Source of the DNA: Ochrobactrum sp. Q0168
Lineage (GTDB): Bacteria > Pseudomonadota > Alphaproteobacteria > Rhizobiales > Rhizobiaceae
Assembly: GCF_016427605.1 (NCBI RefSeq)
Contig: NZ_JAELXQ010000001.1
Span: 124,001 to 188,000 of the forward strand
Length of the DNA stretch: 64,000 bases
Direction: 5' to 3'
Below are positions 16,921 to 26,844 of this stretch, piece after piece. The notes under the pieces were generated by a model that made no database searches, was not told the origin of the DNA, and was given only the letters and a program-made list of their open reading frames with translations. Both the position numbers and the translations under genes were made by a program. Each line of letters opens with the position of its first letter. Position 1 is the stretch's first letter.

Positions 16921-17778
16921 ATGAGCGGAATCGGATCGACGACAGAACGGGGCATTGCCCTGCCAGCGATGGAGCCGGGCCATGTCTGGCTGGTCGGCGC
17001 CGGGCCGGGAGATCCGGGATTGCTCACGCTTCATGCCGTCAATGCGCTGCAACAGGCGGATGTCATCGTCTATGACGCTCTGGTGGATGAAGCCTGTCTG
17101 TCGCTGAAAAACGAACAGGCTGTGCTGGAATATGCGGGCAAGCGGGGCGGTAAGCCCTCACCGAAACAGCGCGACATTTCACTTCGGCTTGTGGAACTGG
17201 CGCGGCAGGGCAAGAAGGTTCTGCGCCTCAAGGGCGGCGATCCCTTTGTTTTTGGTCGCGGCGCGGAAGAAGCGCTGACACTGGTGGAACATGGCGTGCC
17301 ATTCCGCATCGTGCCCGGCATTACGGCGGGCATCGGCGGATTGGCCTATGCGGGCATTGCCGCCACACACCGCGATATCAACCAGTCAGTGACGTTCCTG
17401 ACAGGGCATGACGCAACGGGATTGCTGCCTGACCGCATTGATTGGGACGGCATCTCAAAATCGTCACCGGTTATTGTCATGTATATGGCAATGAAACATA
17501 TCGATCTCATCACGGCTCGGCTGATCGCTGCCGGACGCTCGCTCGACGAACCGGTCGCTTTTGTCTGCAATGCCAGCCTTCCCGAACAGACCGTTCTCGA
17601 AACGACGCTGGCGCGCGCTGCCGCCGATGTTGAAGCTTCCGGGCTCAAGCCGCCTGCCATCGTGGTGGTCGGTGAGGTGGTCCGGCTGCGCGGCGGTCTC
17701 GACTGGATCGGGGCCGCGCAGGGACGCCAGCTTGTCAGCGATCCGCTGGATATCAGACGTGGAGGCCAGAGCGCATGA
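16921..17778 (+). CDS. cobA: Uroporphyrinogen-III C-methyltransferase (SUMT)
   Basis: This enzyme makes precorrin-2 by methylating C-2 and C-7 of uroporphyrinogen III, the branch into corrin synthesis. The 285-residue protein has VGAGPGDPGLLT (about residues 22-33), the RLKGGDPFVFGRG loop and GITAGIGGLAYAGI. No CysG-type dehydrogenase domain is attached. I choose the ATG at 16921, preceded by GAAGAGA; the TTG at 16912 in the same frame is an alternative. cobB starts inside the stop codon (ATGA overlap). Confidence 0.95.
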   Translation: MSGIGSTTERGIALPAMEPGHVWLVGAGPGDPGLLTLHAVNALQQADVIVYDALVDEACLSLKNEQAVLEYAGKRGGKPSPKQRDISLRLVELARQGKKVLRLKGGDPFVFGRGAEEALTLVEHGVPFRIVPGITAGIGGLAYAGIAATHRDINQSVTFLTGHDATGLLPDRIDWDGISKSSPVIVMYMAMKHIDLITARLIAAGRSLDEPVAFVCNASLPEQTVLETTLARAAADVEASGLKPPAIVVVGEVVRLRGGLDWIGAAQGRQLVSDPLDIRRGGQSA

Positions 17779-19082
17779 AGGGTCTTATGATCGCCGCGCC
17801 CGCCTCCGGTTCCGGCAAGACGACGGTAACGCTTGGTTTGTTGCGCGCCTTGAAGCGGGCCGGTGTCGCCCTTGCGCCGGTGAAAGCCGGGCCCGATTAT
17901 ATCGATCCTGCCTATCATAAGGCTGCAAGCGGTGCGGAATGCTTCAATCTCGATCCATGGGCGATGCGGGTGGAACTGATCAGCGCCCTGTCGGCCCGGA
18001 TGACCGAAGGTGGAAAAGTGCTGATCGCCGAAGGCATGATGGGCCTTTTCGACGGCGCGCTGGACGGACAGGGCTCTTCCGCCGATCTGGCAAGGCTGCT
18101 CGATCTGCCGGTAGTGCTGGTGGTTGATTGCGCAAAACAGTCCCATTCCATTGCGGCGCTGGTTTCAGGCTTCAGCCGGTTTCGCAAGGATGTATTCGTT
18201 GCAGGTCTGGTGTTGAACCGTGTCGGTAGCGCTAGTCATGAAACCATGTTGCGCGATGCGCTCAAGCCGCTGGGTATTCCCGTCGTTGGGGCTTTGCCGC
18301 GTGACGCGGCACTGGCTTTGCCGGAACGCCATTTGGGGCTGGTACAGGCGGGCGAACATGCCGATCTCGAACGCTTTCTCGACCACGCCGCCGATATGAT
18401 CGAGGCGCACATCGATCTTGCCGCACTGCGGCATATCTGGTCGGCACCGAAGCGTTTCGTTCAGATGGCCAATGTGCCGCGTCTTCAGCCGCTTGGAAGT
18501 CGCATCGCCGTTGCGCGCGATGACGCATTTGCCTTTGCCTATACGCATCTGTTCGAAGGCTGGCGCAGGCGCGGGGCGGAAATTTCCTTCTTCTCGCCGC
18601 TGGCGGATGAAGCGCCGTCACCGGTGGCGGATGCGATCTATCTGCCGGGCGGTTACCCTGAACTCCATGCGGAACGGCTTGTCGCCGCGCAGAATTTCCA
18701 GAACAGCATCAAGGCTGCGGCGGCGCGCAGTATCACCGTCTATGGCGAGTGCGGCGGCTATATGGTGCTAGGCGAGACGCTGGAAGATGCCAGCGGCAAA
18801 AATCATCCGATGCTGGGTCTTTTGCCGCTGGAAACGAGTTTTGCCAAACGCAAGCTGCATCTTGGCTATCGCGTTCTGGAGCCGTTGGGCGGATCGCCTT
18901 GGCAGGTGCCGCTGAAAGGCCACGAATTTCATTATGCCAGCATCACGCGCGAAGGCGCGGCGGACAGGCTGTTCAAAGTCCGTGATGCGGTGGGGGATGA
19001 TCTGGGCGAGGCCGGGCTGAGGGTCGGGTCGGTCGCCGGTTCCTTCATGCATGTCATCGATTTTTCCGGAGATCATGCGTGA
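17775..19082 (+). CDS. cobB: Hydrogenobyrinic/cobyrinic acid a,c-diamide synthase
   Basis: CobB amidates the a and c carboxylates of the corrin with glutamine and ATP before cobalt insertion. The 435-residue protein has an N-terminal dethiobiotin-synthetase-like domain with APASGSGKTT (residues 6-15) and KAGPDYIDPAYH. The C-terminal glutaminase domain has the nucleophile C326 in GECGGYM. The gene overlaps cobA and cobC by 4 nt each, so cobA-cobB-cobC are translationally coupled. Confidence 0.96.
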   Translation: MKGLMIAAPASGSGKTTVTLGLLRALKRAGVALAPVKAGPDYIDPAYHKAASGAECFNLDPWAMRVELISALSARMTEGGKVLIAEGMMGLFDGALDGQGSSADLARLLDLPVVLVVDCAKQSHSIAALVSGFSRFRKDVFVAGLVLNRVGSASHETMLRDALKPLGIPVVGALPRDAALALPERHLGLVQAGEHADLERFLDHAADMIEAHIDLAALRHIWSAPKRFVQMANVPRLQPLGSRIAVARDDAFAFAYTHLFEGWRRRGAEISFFSPLADEAPSPVADAIYLPGGYPELHAERLVAAQNFQNSIKAAAARSITVYGECGGYMVLGETLEDASGKNHPMLGLLPLETSFAKRKLHLGYRVLEPLGGSPWQVPLKGHEFHYASITREGAADRLFKVRDAVGDDLGEAGLRVGSVAGSFMHVIDFSGDHA

Positions 19083-20092
19083 CATCCAATATTGAACATG
19101 GGGGCGCGCTGGACAAGGCGATTGCGCGTTTTGGCGGCATGCCGGGCGATTGGCTCGACCTTTCGACCGGGATCAATCCCGAACACTATCCATTGCCGGA
19201 TATTCCGGCCGAAGTCTGGAATCGTTTGCCGGATGAGCGGCTGCTGCGCCAGACGCTTGAACTTGCGCGCGACTATTACGGGCTGACGGAAGGCGCGCCC
19301 ATCGTTGTCGCACCCGGTACACAAGCGCTGATCCAGATCATCCCGACGCTGGCGCAGCCTGCAACCGTCGCCGTTTTGACGCCGACCTATCAGGAACATG
19401 CAGCTTCTTTCGCCGCGTCAGGCTGGCAGGTTGTGGAATGCGCTGGCATCGCCGATATTCCCGACCATGCGACGGCTGCGGTTATCGTCAATCCGAACAA
19501 TCCCGATGGGCGGGTGATTGCTGCCGATGAATTACTCGCTCTCGCCCGGACTATGGGTGCGCGAGGCGGCTTTTTGGTGGTGGATGAGGCTTTTGCCGAT
19601 CCGCATCCCGAAGTCAGCGTCGCAGCGCTGGCTTCCGATGAGCCGCTGATCGTGCTGAAATCCTTCGGCAAGTTTTTCGGTCTGGCTGGCGTGCGGCTTG
19701 GTTTTGCCGTCGCGCAGGCTGGTATTGTCGAGACGATAGCGCGGCGGTTGGGCCCATGGGCTGTGCCGGGTCCGGCGCTTGTCATTGCTTCCGACGCCTT
19801 TGCGGGCGGCGAGACATTGCAGGCGTTTCGCAGGCGGATAGACGTTCGGCGTCGGGGACTATCCGATGTGCTTGCGCGATGCGGATTGTGGGAAGTTGGC
19901 GGCACGGCGCTTTTCTCGCTGGTTGCCCACGACAACGCCCGCACATTGTACAATGCCTTGTGCGCGGAGCATATTCTTCTCCGCAAGTTTGCTTATGCTC
20001 CGCATTGGTTGCGGATCGGTCTTGCCAATGACGATGCCGATCTTGCGCGTCTGGAACGTGCGCTCAATCAATGTCTCGGAAAAGCAGCTTGA
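19079..20092 (+). CDS. cobC: L-threonine-O-3-phosphate decarboxylase CobC
   Basis: A PLP-dependent class I/II aminotransferase-fold enzyme of 337 residues. It supplies (R)-1-amino-2-propanol phosphate for the cobinamide linker. The family N-terminal LSTGINPEHYP, the VNPNNPDGR loop and the PLP lysine K198 in SFGKFFGLAG are visible. It starts with GTG at 19079, overlapping the cobB stop. cobD follows 30 nt downstream and uses its product. Confidence 0.94.
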   Translation: MTSNIEHGGALDKAIARFGGMPGDWLDLSTGINPEHYPLPDIPAEVWNRLPDERLLRQTLELARDYYGLTEGAPIVVAPGTQALIQIIPTLAQPATVAVLTPTYQEHAASFAASGWQVVECAGIADIPDHATAAVIVNPNNPDGRVIAADELLALARTMGARGGFLVVDEAFADPHPEVSVAALASDEPLIVLKSFGKFFGLAGVRLGFAVAQAGIVETIARRLGPWAVPGPALVIASDAFAGGETLQAFRRRIDVRRRGLSDVLARCGLWEVGGTALFSLVAHDNARTLYNALCAEHILLRKFAYAPHWLRIGLANDDADLARLERALNQCLGKAA

Positions 20093-20122
20093 AAAAGTGA
20101 TTCATGAATCTCGGTTAAATCC

Positions 20123-21112
20123 ATGGAAATAAAGCTGATTATCCTGTCGCTGGCGCTCATTCTTGACCGTGTTGTCGGCGATCCGCCGCAGCTCTGGCAA
20201 AGGTTGCCGCATCCGGTGGTGCTGTTTGGCAAGGCGATTGCCTGGGGGGAGAAGCGCTTCAATGATCGCACTTTGCCGGAAGCGGTTCTGCGCCGGAACG
20301 GCATGTGGCTCACCATTGCGCTGGTCGCGGCCTGTATTCTGGTGGGGCTGGCGATTGAAAGCCTGCTGCCCTTCGCCGGCTCGGCTGGAGCGGTGGCGGA
20401 AATCGTCATCGTTGCCGTGCTATTGGCGCAGAAGAGCCTCGGCGATCACGTCGGCGCGGTTGCGCGCGGGCTGCGTGACGAGGGTATCGAAGGCGGACGC
20501 AAGGCGGTTTCAATGATCGTCGGACGCAATCCCGATCAGCTGAGCGAAGGCGGCGTCAGCCGTGCTGCCATTGAAAGTCTGGCGGAAAACGCCTCGGACG
20601 GCATCGTTGCCCCGGCATTCTGGTTTCTCGTCGGCGGTCTGCCGGGACTGTTCGCCTACAAGATGATCAATACCGCCGATTCGATGATCGGGCATCTCAA
20701 TGATCGTTATCGGCACTTCGGTCGTTTCGCTGCGAAGCTGGACGATGTTGCCAATTATATTCCCGCACGCCTGACGGGTCTTCTGGCGGCGCTGGCGACA
20801 GCGTTCACCCGCAGCAAGGGGGCGGCGAGAGCCGCTCTATCGGTCATGCGCAGCGATGCGCGCCTGCACCGCTCGCCCAATGCGGGCTGGCCGGAATCCG
20901 CTTTTGCGGGTGCGCTCAATCTGGCGCTGGCCGGTCCGCGTCAATATGGCGAAGAGAAAGTGGAAGGGCCGATGCTCAATGCATCGGGCAAGCGCGAGGC
21001 CGAAGCGACCGATATTGACGCAGCGTTGGACCTGTTCTGGGCGACCATGACCCTAATGACTGGGTTCCTTATAGTTGCAAGCCTTCTCGGTCTTATCTAT
21101 CAGCTGGTATGA
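20123..21112 (+). CDS. cobD: Adenosylcobinamide-phosphate synthase
   Basis: CobD (CbiB in Salmonella) is an inner-membrane enzyme that attaches aminopropanol (phosphate) to adenosylcobyric acid. The 329-residue protein has several hydrophobic helices and the signatures DRVVGDPP near the N-terminus, ESLAENASDGIVAPAFW and YKMINTADSMIG. It closes the cobA-cobB-cobC-cobD run. The last 20 nt overlap a convergent gene for a substrate-binding protein. Confidence 0.95.
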   Translation: MEIKLIILSLALILDRVVGDPPQLWQRLPHPVVLFGKAIAWGEKRFNDRTLPEAVLRRNGMWLTIALVAACILVGLAIESLLPFAGSAGAVAEIVIVAVLLAQKSLGDHVGAVARGLRDEGIEGGRKAVSMIVGRNPDQLSEGGVSRAAIESLAENASDGIVAPAFWFLVGGLPGLFAYKMINTADSMIGHLNDRYRHFGRFAAKLDDVANYIPARLTGLLAALATAFTRSKGAARAALSVMRSDARLHRSPNAGWPESAFAGALNLALAGPRQYGEEKVEGPMLNASGKREAEATDIDAALDLFWATMTLMTGFLIVASLLGLIYQLV

Positions 21113-22184
21113 AGCGCGAGCCTTCATAGCGCTGCAAGCGGTTGGGATTGTCCGTCCGCATGCCGGTTCCGTCGAATTTGATCGTACCAAGCACCGTTTC
21201 GAAGGATGCATTGCGCAGCGTATCGAGTACCGGCTGCTTTTGTTCGTCGGCTTTGCTGACGGCATCGGCGGCGATCTGCACGGTTGCATAGCCCGTGAGC
21301 GCATAGGCTTCGACAAGGTGGCCCGCTTGATGCAGCGCGTCGATTGCCGGTTTCGCGGTTGGCAGATCCTGCGGCTTTAGCGGCGCCGTCATCAATGTGC
21401 CGTCGCTCAAACGCTTTGCGCCGGGTGCTGCGTCGAGAAGGCTGCCGCCTGCAATCACCAGCGGATAATTGAGCGAAGCAGCACTTGCGCCAATGGCGGC
21501 GATGTCGTCGCGTTCGCCGCCAACATAAACGTGGGTGGCCCCAGCGCGCTTCAGCCGGGCAACCAGCGCATTCTGGTTTTCAAGCCCCGGACGATAGGTG
21601 TCGGTGAAAACCGGCTGCAGCTGCTGTTCTTTCAGGCTGGCAAGGACACGGCTCGCGCGCTCGCGCCCTTCTATGGTGCCATCGTCGATCACCGCGAAAG
21701 GCTGGGCGCGCCACAGACTACCGAGAAAACTCGCCGTCGCCTGCGTTTCCTTTTCCAGTCCCGTGCTGATCCGAAACGCTGGCAAGGGCGACGCGGCACG
21801 GCGCTCGACAAGGGTCTGTTCGCTGACGCCCGACACGATGACCGGAATATTGCGCTCGGCCAGAACGGGCAACGCTGCTTCCAGCGCTTCGGCGCAGAGA
21901 AAGCCCGATGCAATACGGACATTTTGCGCGATGAAGCGTTCTGCGGCTTGCTTGCCGCCTTCCGCGTCGCAATGATCGTCGAAGATAACGAGATCTGCGC
22001 TTTTTTCATCAGCGGCGGCCCGTGCGCCTTGTACCAGCTGATTGCCCAATGGCGCGAAGGTGCCGGTCAAAGGTGCGGCCAGACCGATCCGGACATTATC
22101 CGCATACGCCATGCCCGATCCCGCCAGCAACAGCATGGCGAGGCTTGTCAGAACGGCAACGGGAAGCTTCCCAGACTCAATCAC
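21093..22184 (-). CDS. LivK-type periplasmic substrate-binding protein (orphan)
   Basis: A 363-residue type I periplasmic binding protein of the branched-chain amino acid (Peripla_BP_6) class. It has a signal peptide with likely cleavage after MAYA (about residue 28), then VRIGLAAPLTGTFAPLG, the usual ligand-domain opening. No permease or ATPase gene lies beside it. The ligand is unknown. The position between cobD and cobR is suggestive only. The gene ends within the cobD 3' end. Confidence 0.85.
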   Translation of the reverse strand: MIESGKLPVAVLTSLAMLLLAGSGMAYADNVRIGLAAPLTGTFAPLGNQLVQGARAAADEKSADLVIFDDHCDAEGGKQAAERFIAQNVRIASGFLCAEALEAALPVLAERNIPVIVSGVSEQTLVERRAASPLPAFRISTGLEKETQATASFLGSLWRAQPFAVIDDGTIEGRERASRVLASLKEQQLQPVFTDTYRPGLENQNALVARLKRAGATHVYVGGERDDIAAIGASAASLNYPLVIAGGSLLDAAPGAKRLSDGTLMTAPLKPQDLPTAKPAIDALHQAGHLVEAYALTGYATVQIAADAVSKADEQKQPVLDTLRNASFETVLGTIKFDGTGMRTDNPNRLQRYEGSRFIPADR

Positions 22185-22320
22185 GTTATCGGTCTTCTTT
22201 ATACAATTCGTGGCAATGTGATCGAAAAGTGGGTAGCGGTTTCCGCGCCTTTGTGCAATGCCCGTAATCTATGCCAGTATTCTGGCTAAATATTATGGTC
22301 GGCAACGGATCAATTCTGAC

Positions 22321-22842
22321 GTGCAAACGATAAATAACATTATTTCCGATGCGGTATCTGTGGAACCGAAGGCTTACCGCGACGCCATGAGTCACTATGC
22401 TGGTGCGGTGCAAATCGTGACGACCGATGGCCCGGCCGGGCGTCGCGGCCTGACATTGACTGCGGCCTGTTCCGTATCCGACGCTCCGGCGACGGTGCTG
22501 ATCTGCCTTCAGAAGATCCATGAAGACAATCGCCTTTTCATCGAAAACGGCGTCTTTGCCATCAACACGCTGGCGGGAACGCATCAGCAACTGGCCGATG
22601 CCTTTTCCGGGCGCATTGGCCTGACGCAGAATGAGCGTTTCGAACTGGCGACGTGGGAAAGGCTTGCCACCGGGGCGCCCGTGCTTGCCGATGCGCTGGC
22701 GGCTTTCGACTGCCGGGTTGTCAGCATTCAGGATCACTCGACCCATCATGTGCTGTTCGGCGAAGTGATTGCTCTGCGTTCAAATCCCGATGCATCTGCG
22801 CTCATCTATCTGAACCGGCGCTATCACACGCTCGATTTGTGA
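22321..22842 (+). CDS. cobR: Cob(II)yrinic acid a,c-diamide reductase CobR (flavin reductase family)
   Basis: A flavin-reductase-like FMN protein with AMSHYAGAVQIVTT near the N-terminus, the flavin-binding LTLTAACSVS stretch and the conserved GRIGLTQNERF segment. It closely resembles the corrin reductase CobR described from Brucella melitensis, which reduces Co(II) to Co(I) before CobO adenosylation. The cobalamin setting supports this over a 4-hydroxyphenylacetate monooxygenase reductase. The start is uncertain: the frame is open to an ATG at 22258 without a ribosome site. The GTG at 22321 gives 173 residues, a normal family length. Confidence 0.85.
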   Translation: MQTINNIISDAVSVEPKAYRDAMSHYAGAVQIVTTDGPAGRRGLTLTAACSVSDAPATVLICLQKIHEDNRLFIENGVFAINTLAGTHQQLADAFSGRIGLTQNERFELATWERLATGAPVLADALAAFDCRVVSIQDHSTHHVLFGEVIALRSNPDASALIYLNRRYHTLDL

Positions 22843-22865
22843 TTGGATGGCCGGGGAAGAGGCAA

Positions 22866-23762
22866 ATGAAAAAGCGATTGAACGCAACAGCGCGCGCTGG
22901 ACTTGTCGGTATGGCAGCGCTGCTGTTGTCGGTGTCCGTAGCTTGCGCACAAGGGCCTCTACCGCCCTTCAAGGATGATGCCTTTGCCTATCCGGGCGTG
23001 TTGAGCAGCGCCGATGGCGGCGATTATAAAATCGTTGATTACAATGAGATGCGCGACATCAATGGTCGCGACAGCGTGCCGGAAAAGCGTGTCAAGGACA
23101 GCTATATTTCGCTCAAGGCGCGGGCCTATCAAAAGGACGCCACCTTTCAGACTGCGGCTGGGCCAGTCAAGGCAATGCTTGCCGGCAAGCAACAGGGCGC
23201 GTCCTTCATCGTGATCTATCTGCACGGTCGTGGCGGTAACCGACTGCAGGGCATGAATGATTTCACCTTTGGCGGCAATTTCAACCGCGTCAAGAATCTG
23301 GCGACGTTGAATGGCGGTCTCTATGTCACGCCGGATTTCAAGGATTTCGCCGATACCGGCGAAGCGCAGGTCGCCGGACTGATCGAGGCTTTGAAAGCAA
23401 CATCGCCTTCCGCGCCGCTGATCCTTTCCTGCGGCTCACAGGGCGGTTCGCTGTGCTGGCGCATCGCGTCCAATGAAAAGGCGGGTGCTCAGCTCGCCGG
23501 GCTTATTCTGCTCGGTTCGTTGTGGGACGACGGTTTCTTCACATCGGCGACGTTTAAACGGCGTGTTCCAATCTTCTTCGGGCATGGCAGCCGCGATCCG
23601 GTTTTCGCCATCGACCGGCAGGAAGCTTTCTATCGCGATATTCGCAAGCGCGCGCCGGGCTATCCGGTGCAGTTCCGGCGGTTTGAGTCCGGCAACCACG
23701 GCACACCGATCCGCATGACGGACTGGCGGGAGATGCTGAACTGGATTCTCGCAAAACAGTGA
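22866..23762 (+). CDS. Secreted alpha/beta-hydrolase
   Basis: A 298-residue protein with a signal peptide (likely cleavage after ACA-Q, about residue 28). An alpha/beta-hydrolase fold follows: an oxyanion motif YLHGRGGN, a nucleophile elbow CGSQGGS and a late histidine in SGNHGTP. The ATG at 22866 follows GGAAGAGGCAA. It begins 23 nt after cobR on the same strand and may share its transcript. The substrate is unknown; an esterase or peptidase of the periplasm is possible. Confidence 0.72.
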   Translation: MKKRLNATARAGLVGMAALLLSVSVACAQGPLPPFKDDAFAYPGVLSSADGGDYKIVDYNEMRDINGRDSVPEKRVKDSYISLKARAYQKDATFQTAAGPVKAMLAGKQQGASFIVIYLHGRGGNRLQGMNDFTFGGNFNRVKNLATLNGGLYVTPDFKDFADTGEAQVAGLIEALKATSPSAPLILSCGSQGGSLCWRIASNEKAGAQLAGLILLGSLWDDGFFTSATFKRRVPIFFGHGSRDPVFAIDRQEAFYRDIRKRAPGYPVQFRRFESGNHGTPIRMTDWREMLNWILAKQ

Positions 23763-23892
23763 CGACAGTTTTGTGGATGCGAATCGAAATTCCGGCTCTG
23801 TGGCGTTCCTGCCACTCGACAATCGGCTAAAAGCGAATAGTTATCGAAGTTAAAATTTTACCTATCCAGCAGACCTTATGAGGTAGACCATT

Positions 23893-24360
23893 ATGTCCGG
23901 ACGAGTCCGCATCGGAGCCCGTTTCCTTGCCATTGCCATGTTGGCCCCGCTTGCTGCCGCCTGTACGACGACTGCGCCCGTTGCCATCACCCCCGGCAAG
24001 ACCGATTCGCCGGTGCCTGCGGCCAGCTCTTCGCTGCCAAGCTTCCTTCCGACTCCTGTAAAGAGCGTGGATTATTCTCTGGCGCAGCCATGCATCACAG
24101 CCGCTGCCAACAAGTACTTCCTGCCGGAGCACGCCATCAGCGCTGTCGACTCGCGACCAGGTGCCAATGGCGGCACGGATGTGGACCTGAAGGTCGATCT
24201 GCGCACCGCAGTTTGCCAGCTGACCGCCAAGGGCGGCGTGCGTGCTGTTATCGATACCTCGCCGAAGAGCGCCGATCAGGTTGCCGCTGAAGCTGCAGCC
24301 GCCAAGGCGGACGCAGCCGCTGCTGCCGCGCCCAAGAAGGTCAAGGCAAAGAAAAACTGA
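23893..24360 (+). CDS. Alanine-rich lipoprotein-like protein
   Basis: A 155-residue exported protein. The N-terminal signal ends in a lipobox-like APLAAAC, giving a predicted lipid-modified cysteine near residue 24. The middle holds two further cysteines (in AQPCITAA and AVCQLTA) that may form a disulfide. The C-terminal 35 residues are mostly alanine and lysine. I do not recognise a named family. It ends just before a strong terminator shared with the convergent cobJ operon. Confidence 0.7.
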   Translation: MSGRVRIGARFLAIAMLAPLAAACTTTAPVAITPGKTDSPVPAASSSLPSFLPTPVKSVDYSLAQPCITAAANKYFLPEHAISAVDSRPGANGGTDVDLKVDLRTAVCQLTAKGGVRAVIDTSPKSADQVAAEAAAAKADAAAAAAPKKVKAKKN

Positions 24361-24384
24361 TTCCATAAACTTGGATAAGCTACG

Positions 24385-24412
24385 AAAAAGGCAGGGATTT
24401 CCCTGCCTTTTT
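24385..24412. terminator. Bidirectional intrinsic terminator
   Basis: AAAAAGGCAGGG (24385-24396) pairs with CCCTGCCTTTTT (24401-24412) around a 4-nt loop. T-runs occur on both strands, matching the convergent lipoprotein gene and cobGHIJ operon. Confidence 0.9.
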
Positions 24413-24418
24413 GTTTGT

Positions 24419-26113
24419 TCATTTGTCCGGCTTTTCGCCATACCAGCGCGGCGTGTAGACCCATTCGCCGCCCGTTGCGCGCGCAAACCTCTGCGTATGG
24501 GACGAGCCGACGATTACCACCGTGCGCATATCCACATCATCGGGCGTCAGCTGCCCAAGCGTTGTGACGCGGCTGGTTTCCGCCGGTCTGCCGATATCGC
24601 GGCCCAGCACAACCGGTGTTTGCGGCGCGCGATGCTGGCGCAGAATTTCCAGTGCGCGGCCCAGCTGATGCGGGCGGGCCTTGGAAATCGGATTGTAAAA
24701 GGCCATGGCGAGATCGGCTTCTGCCGCCAGCGTCAGACGCTTTTCGATCACATCCCATGGCTTCAGATTGTCGGACAGCGAGAGAATGCAGAAATCATGG
24801 CCAAGCGGCGCGCCGCTGCGGGATGCTGCTGCCATCGCAGCCGAAATGCCCGGCTGAATGACCAGCTCCACACCATGCCAGGCAGGGTTTTCGGTTTCAT
24901 CCAATGCTTCGACCACGGCAGCCGCCATGGCGAAAACGCCGGGATCGCCGGACGATACCATCGCCACCGTTCGGCCTGATGCTGCCAGTTCGAAAGCATG
25001 GCGCGCGCGCTGCATTTCTTCGCGATTATCCGTCATGTGGACGGTTTGACCGGCATGAAACGGCCCGACCATGCGCACATAGGTCTCGTAGCCGAGAATA
25101 TCTTCCGCCTGTTCGAGTTCGCGCTGCACGGCTGGCGTCATCAGATCGCGCGTTCCGGGGCCAAGCCCGACCACGACCAGCTTTCCGCGTTTGCGCCCAA
25201 CCCGCAGCACGTCGGCTGGGGTGGGGGCAACGGCCAGCACAACGCCGTTGGATTCTGCCACGCGCAATGGTTGCTCGACCGAAAGATGGGCGAGAGCGAG
25301 GGCATTTTCGGCTGATGGTACAAAGCGCAGGCTCACGCCGAGCGCGCTCGCCGCTTCGTGGATTTGTGGCGCAGCGCAATGGCGTTCATGGGCAAGCAGC
25401 AGGGCCAGCGATGCCAGAGCAAGCCCCGCTTCGTCGAAGGCTTTCGTGATGGCCTCTGCAAGATTGTCGGTCGGCTGGTCGATGGCCACGGCAACGACTT
25501 GCGGATGATAGATGAGTTCATCCGGCAGCGGTGTACGTTTTTCCGGTGTGATGCTGATGGTGAGCCTGCCATCGTCGGAGAAAGGCAGCCTGGAGGATTG
25601 CAGCCAGCGGGAGTGTCCTTTGAGGCGCAGTTTCGCACCTGCCAGAAGATCGGACGTGAAGGCTTTTGCCGCATCCGGATTGGCGAGCGTCAGTTCCGCT
25701 GGCGGGTGCATGAGATTGATTCCGAAGCGCAATTCGCCGGAGGTGGTGATCGCCGGGGCCACGTCCAGTGCCGCGGCAATGGTTCGCGCCATGTCGTTGA
25801 CGCCAGACAGCCCGCCGAGAAGCGGCACCACCGCGCTGCCGTCTTCGGCAATCGCCAGAACCGGCGGCTCGATACGCTTGTTCTGCAAAAGCGGCGCGAG
25901 GGCACGAATGACAATACCGGCGGCGCAGAGCGCGACAACCGGGCGGCCTTCTTCATAGAAGGTGCGTATGGTATCGCCGAAATGGGCAAATGTTCTGTCC
26001 GCACCCGTGACGCGATCCTGCAGTCCAAGCACTTCGGCCTGATCGAGCGCGGTGGCAATGCGGCGCGCCGTCGGGATCGCCGCTTCCGCCAGCACAACGA
26101 TAGCCGGCTTCAT
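24419..26113 (-). CDS. cobJ: CbiG-CobJ fusion: precorrin-3B C(17)-methyltransferase with N-terminal CbiG-like module
   Basis: A 564-residue fusion. Residues 311-564 are CobJ, a SAM tetrapyrrole methylase ([39 protein letters not shown]) that methylates C-17 and contracts the ring of precorrin-3B. Residues 1-190 match the CbiG N-terminal and central domains ([32 protein letters not shown]). Residues 200-305 look like a worn CobE/CbiG C-terminal domain lacking its usual glycine motif. The ATG at 26113 overlaps the cobI stop. A separate intact cobE is present at 13868. Confidence 0.93.
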   Translation of the reverse strand: MKPAIVVLAEAAIPTARRIATALDQAEVLGLQDRVTGADRTFAHFGDTIRTFYEEGRPVVALCAAGIVIRALAPLLQNKRIEPPVLAIAEDGSAVVPLLGGLSGVNDMARTIAAALDVAPAITTSGELRFGINLMHPPAELTLANPDAAKAFTSDLLAGAKLRLKGHSRWLQSSRLPFSDDGRLTISITPEKRTPLPDELIYHPQVVAVAIDQPTDNLAEAITKAFDEAGLALASLALLLAHERHCAAPQIHEAASALGVSLRFVPSAENALALAHLSVEQPLRVAESNGVVLAVAPTPADVLRVGRKRGKLVVVGLGPGTRDLMTPAVQRELEQAEDILGYETYVRMVGPFHAGQTVHMTDNREEMQRARHAFELAASGRTVAMVSSGDPGVFAMAAAVVEALDETENPAWHGVELVIQPGISAAMAAASRSGAPLGHDFCILSLSDNLKPWDVIEKRLTLAAEADLAMAFYNPISKARPHQLGRALEILRQHRAPQTPVVLGRDIGRPAETSRVTTLGQLTPDDVDMRTVVIVGSSHTQRFARATGGEWVYTPRWYGEKPDK

Positions 26114-26844
26114 GCGCCGTTCCATTTCTGGCCGGGAACGAGAATGATCGAGAAATAAGGGCAATCGCTGCCGCTAACATCTGATAGCGGCACAATGCGC
26201 TGATTGGCCATGGTGGCGCGCTCGACATAGAGTGCGCGGTCCATCAGTCCCAGATCGGACAGCACATCGCGAACCTTGTCGAGATTCTTGCCGAGCTTCA
26301 TGATGGCCGCGGCACCCGTATCGGCAAGCCTACGCTTCAATTCGTCAGCTCCCATGACGCCGGAAAGGATCGACAGCGTTTGGTTGCGATAGACCAGCGG
26401 CGCGCCAAGCACAGCCGAAGCACCGAGCACCGAACAGACACCCGGGACAACCGTGGTTTCGTAAGTTTCGGCCAACCGGTCATGGATATACATGAACGAG
26501 CCGTAGAAAAACGGGTCGCCTTCCGCGATCACCGCCACATCCTGCCCCTGGTCGAGATAAGCGGCGATTGTTCCGGTAATCTCACCGTAAAAATCGCTGA
26601 CGATCTGCTCATAATCCATATGCGCGGGCAGTTTTTCCGTGGTCACCGGATAGATGAGCGGCACCAGAACCTGTTCCGGCGAGAGATAATCTTCGACAAT
26701 GGTGAGTGCGTTGCCTTTCTTGCCCTTGGCGGCGTGATAGGCCACCACGGGCGCGGCCTTGAGCAGCCGAAGCGCCTTCAATGTGATGAGTTCAGGATCG
26801 CCGGGGCCGACACCCAGACCGAAAAGCTTGCCTTTTGCCGTCAT
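26110..26844 (-). CDS. cobI: Precorrin-2 C(20)-methyltransferase
   Basis: A 244-residue SAM-dependent methylase that converts precorrin-2 to precorrin-3A. It has the N-terminal [16 protein letters not shown] motif (about residues 9-24), [11 protein letters not shown] and a PGVCSVLGA segment. The start overlaps the cobH stop by one base and the end overlaps the cobJ start by 4 nt, so the genes are coupled. Confidence 0.96.
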   Translation of the reverse strand: MTAKGKLFGLGVGPGDPELITLKALRLLKAAPVVAYHAAKGKKGNALTIVEDYLSPEQVLVPLIYPVTTEKLPAHMDYEQIVSDFYGEITGTIAAYLDQGQDVAVIAEGDPFFYGSFMYIHDRLAETYETTVVPGVCSVLGASAVLGAPLVYRNQTLSILSGVMGADELKRRLADTGAAAIMKLGKNLDKVRDVLSDLGLMDRALYVERATMANQRIVPLSDVSGSDCPYFSIILVPGQKWNGA

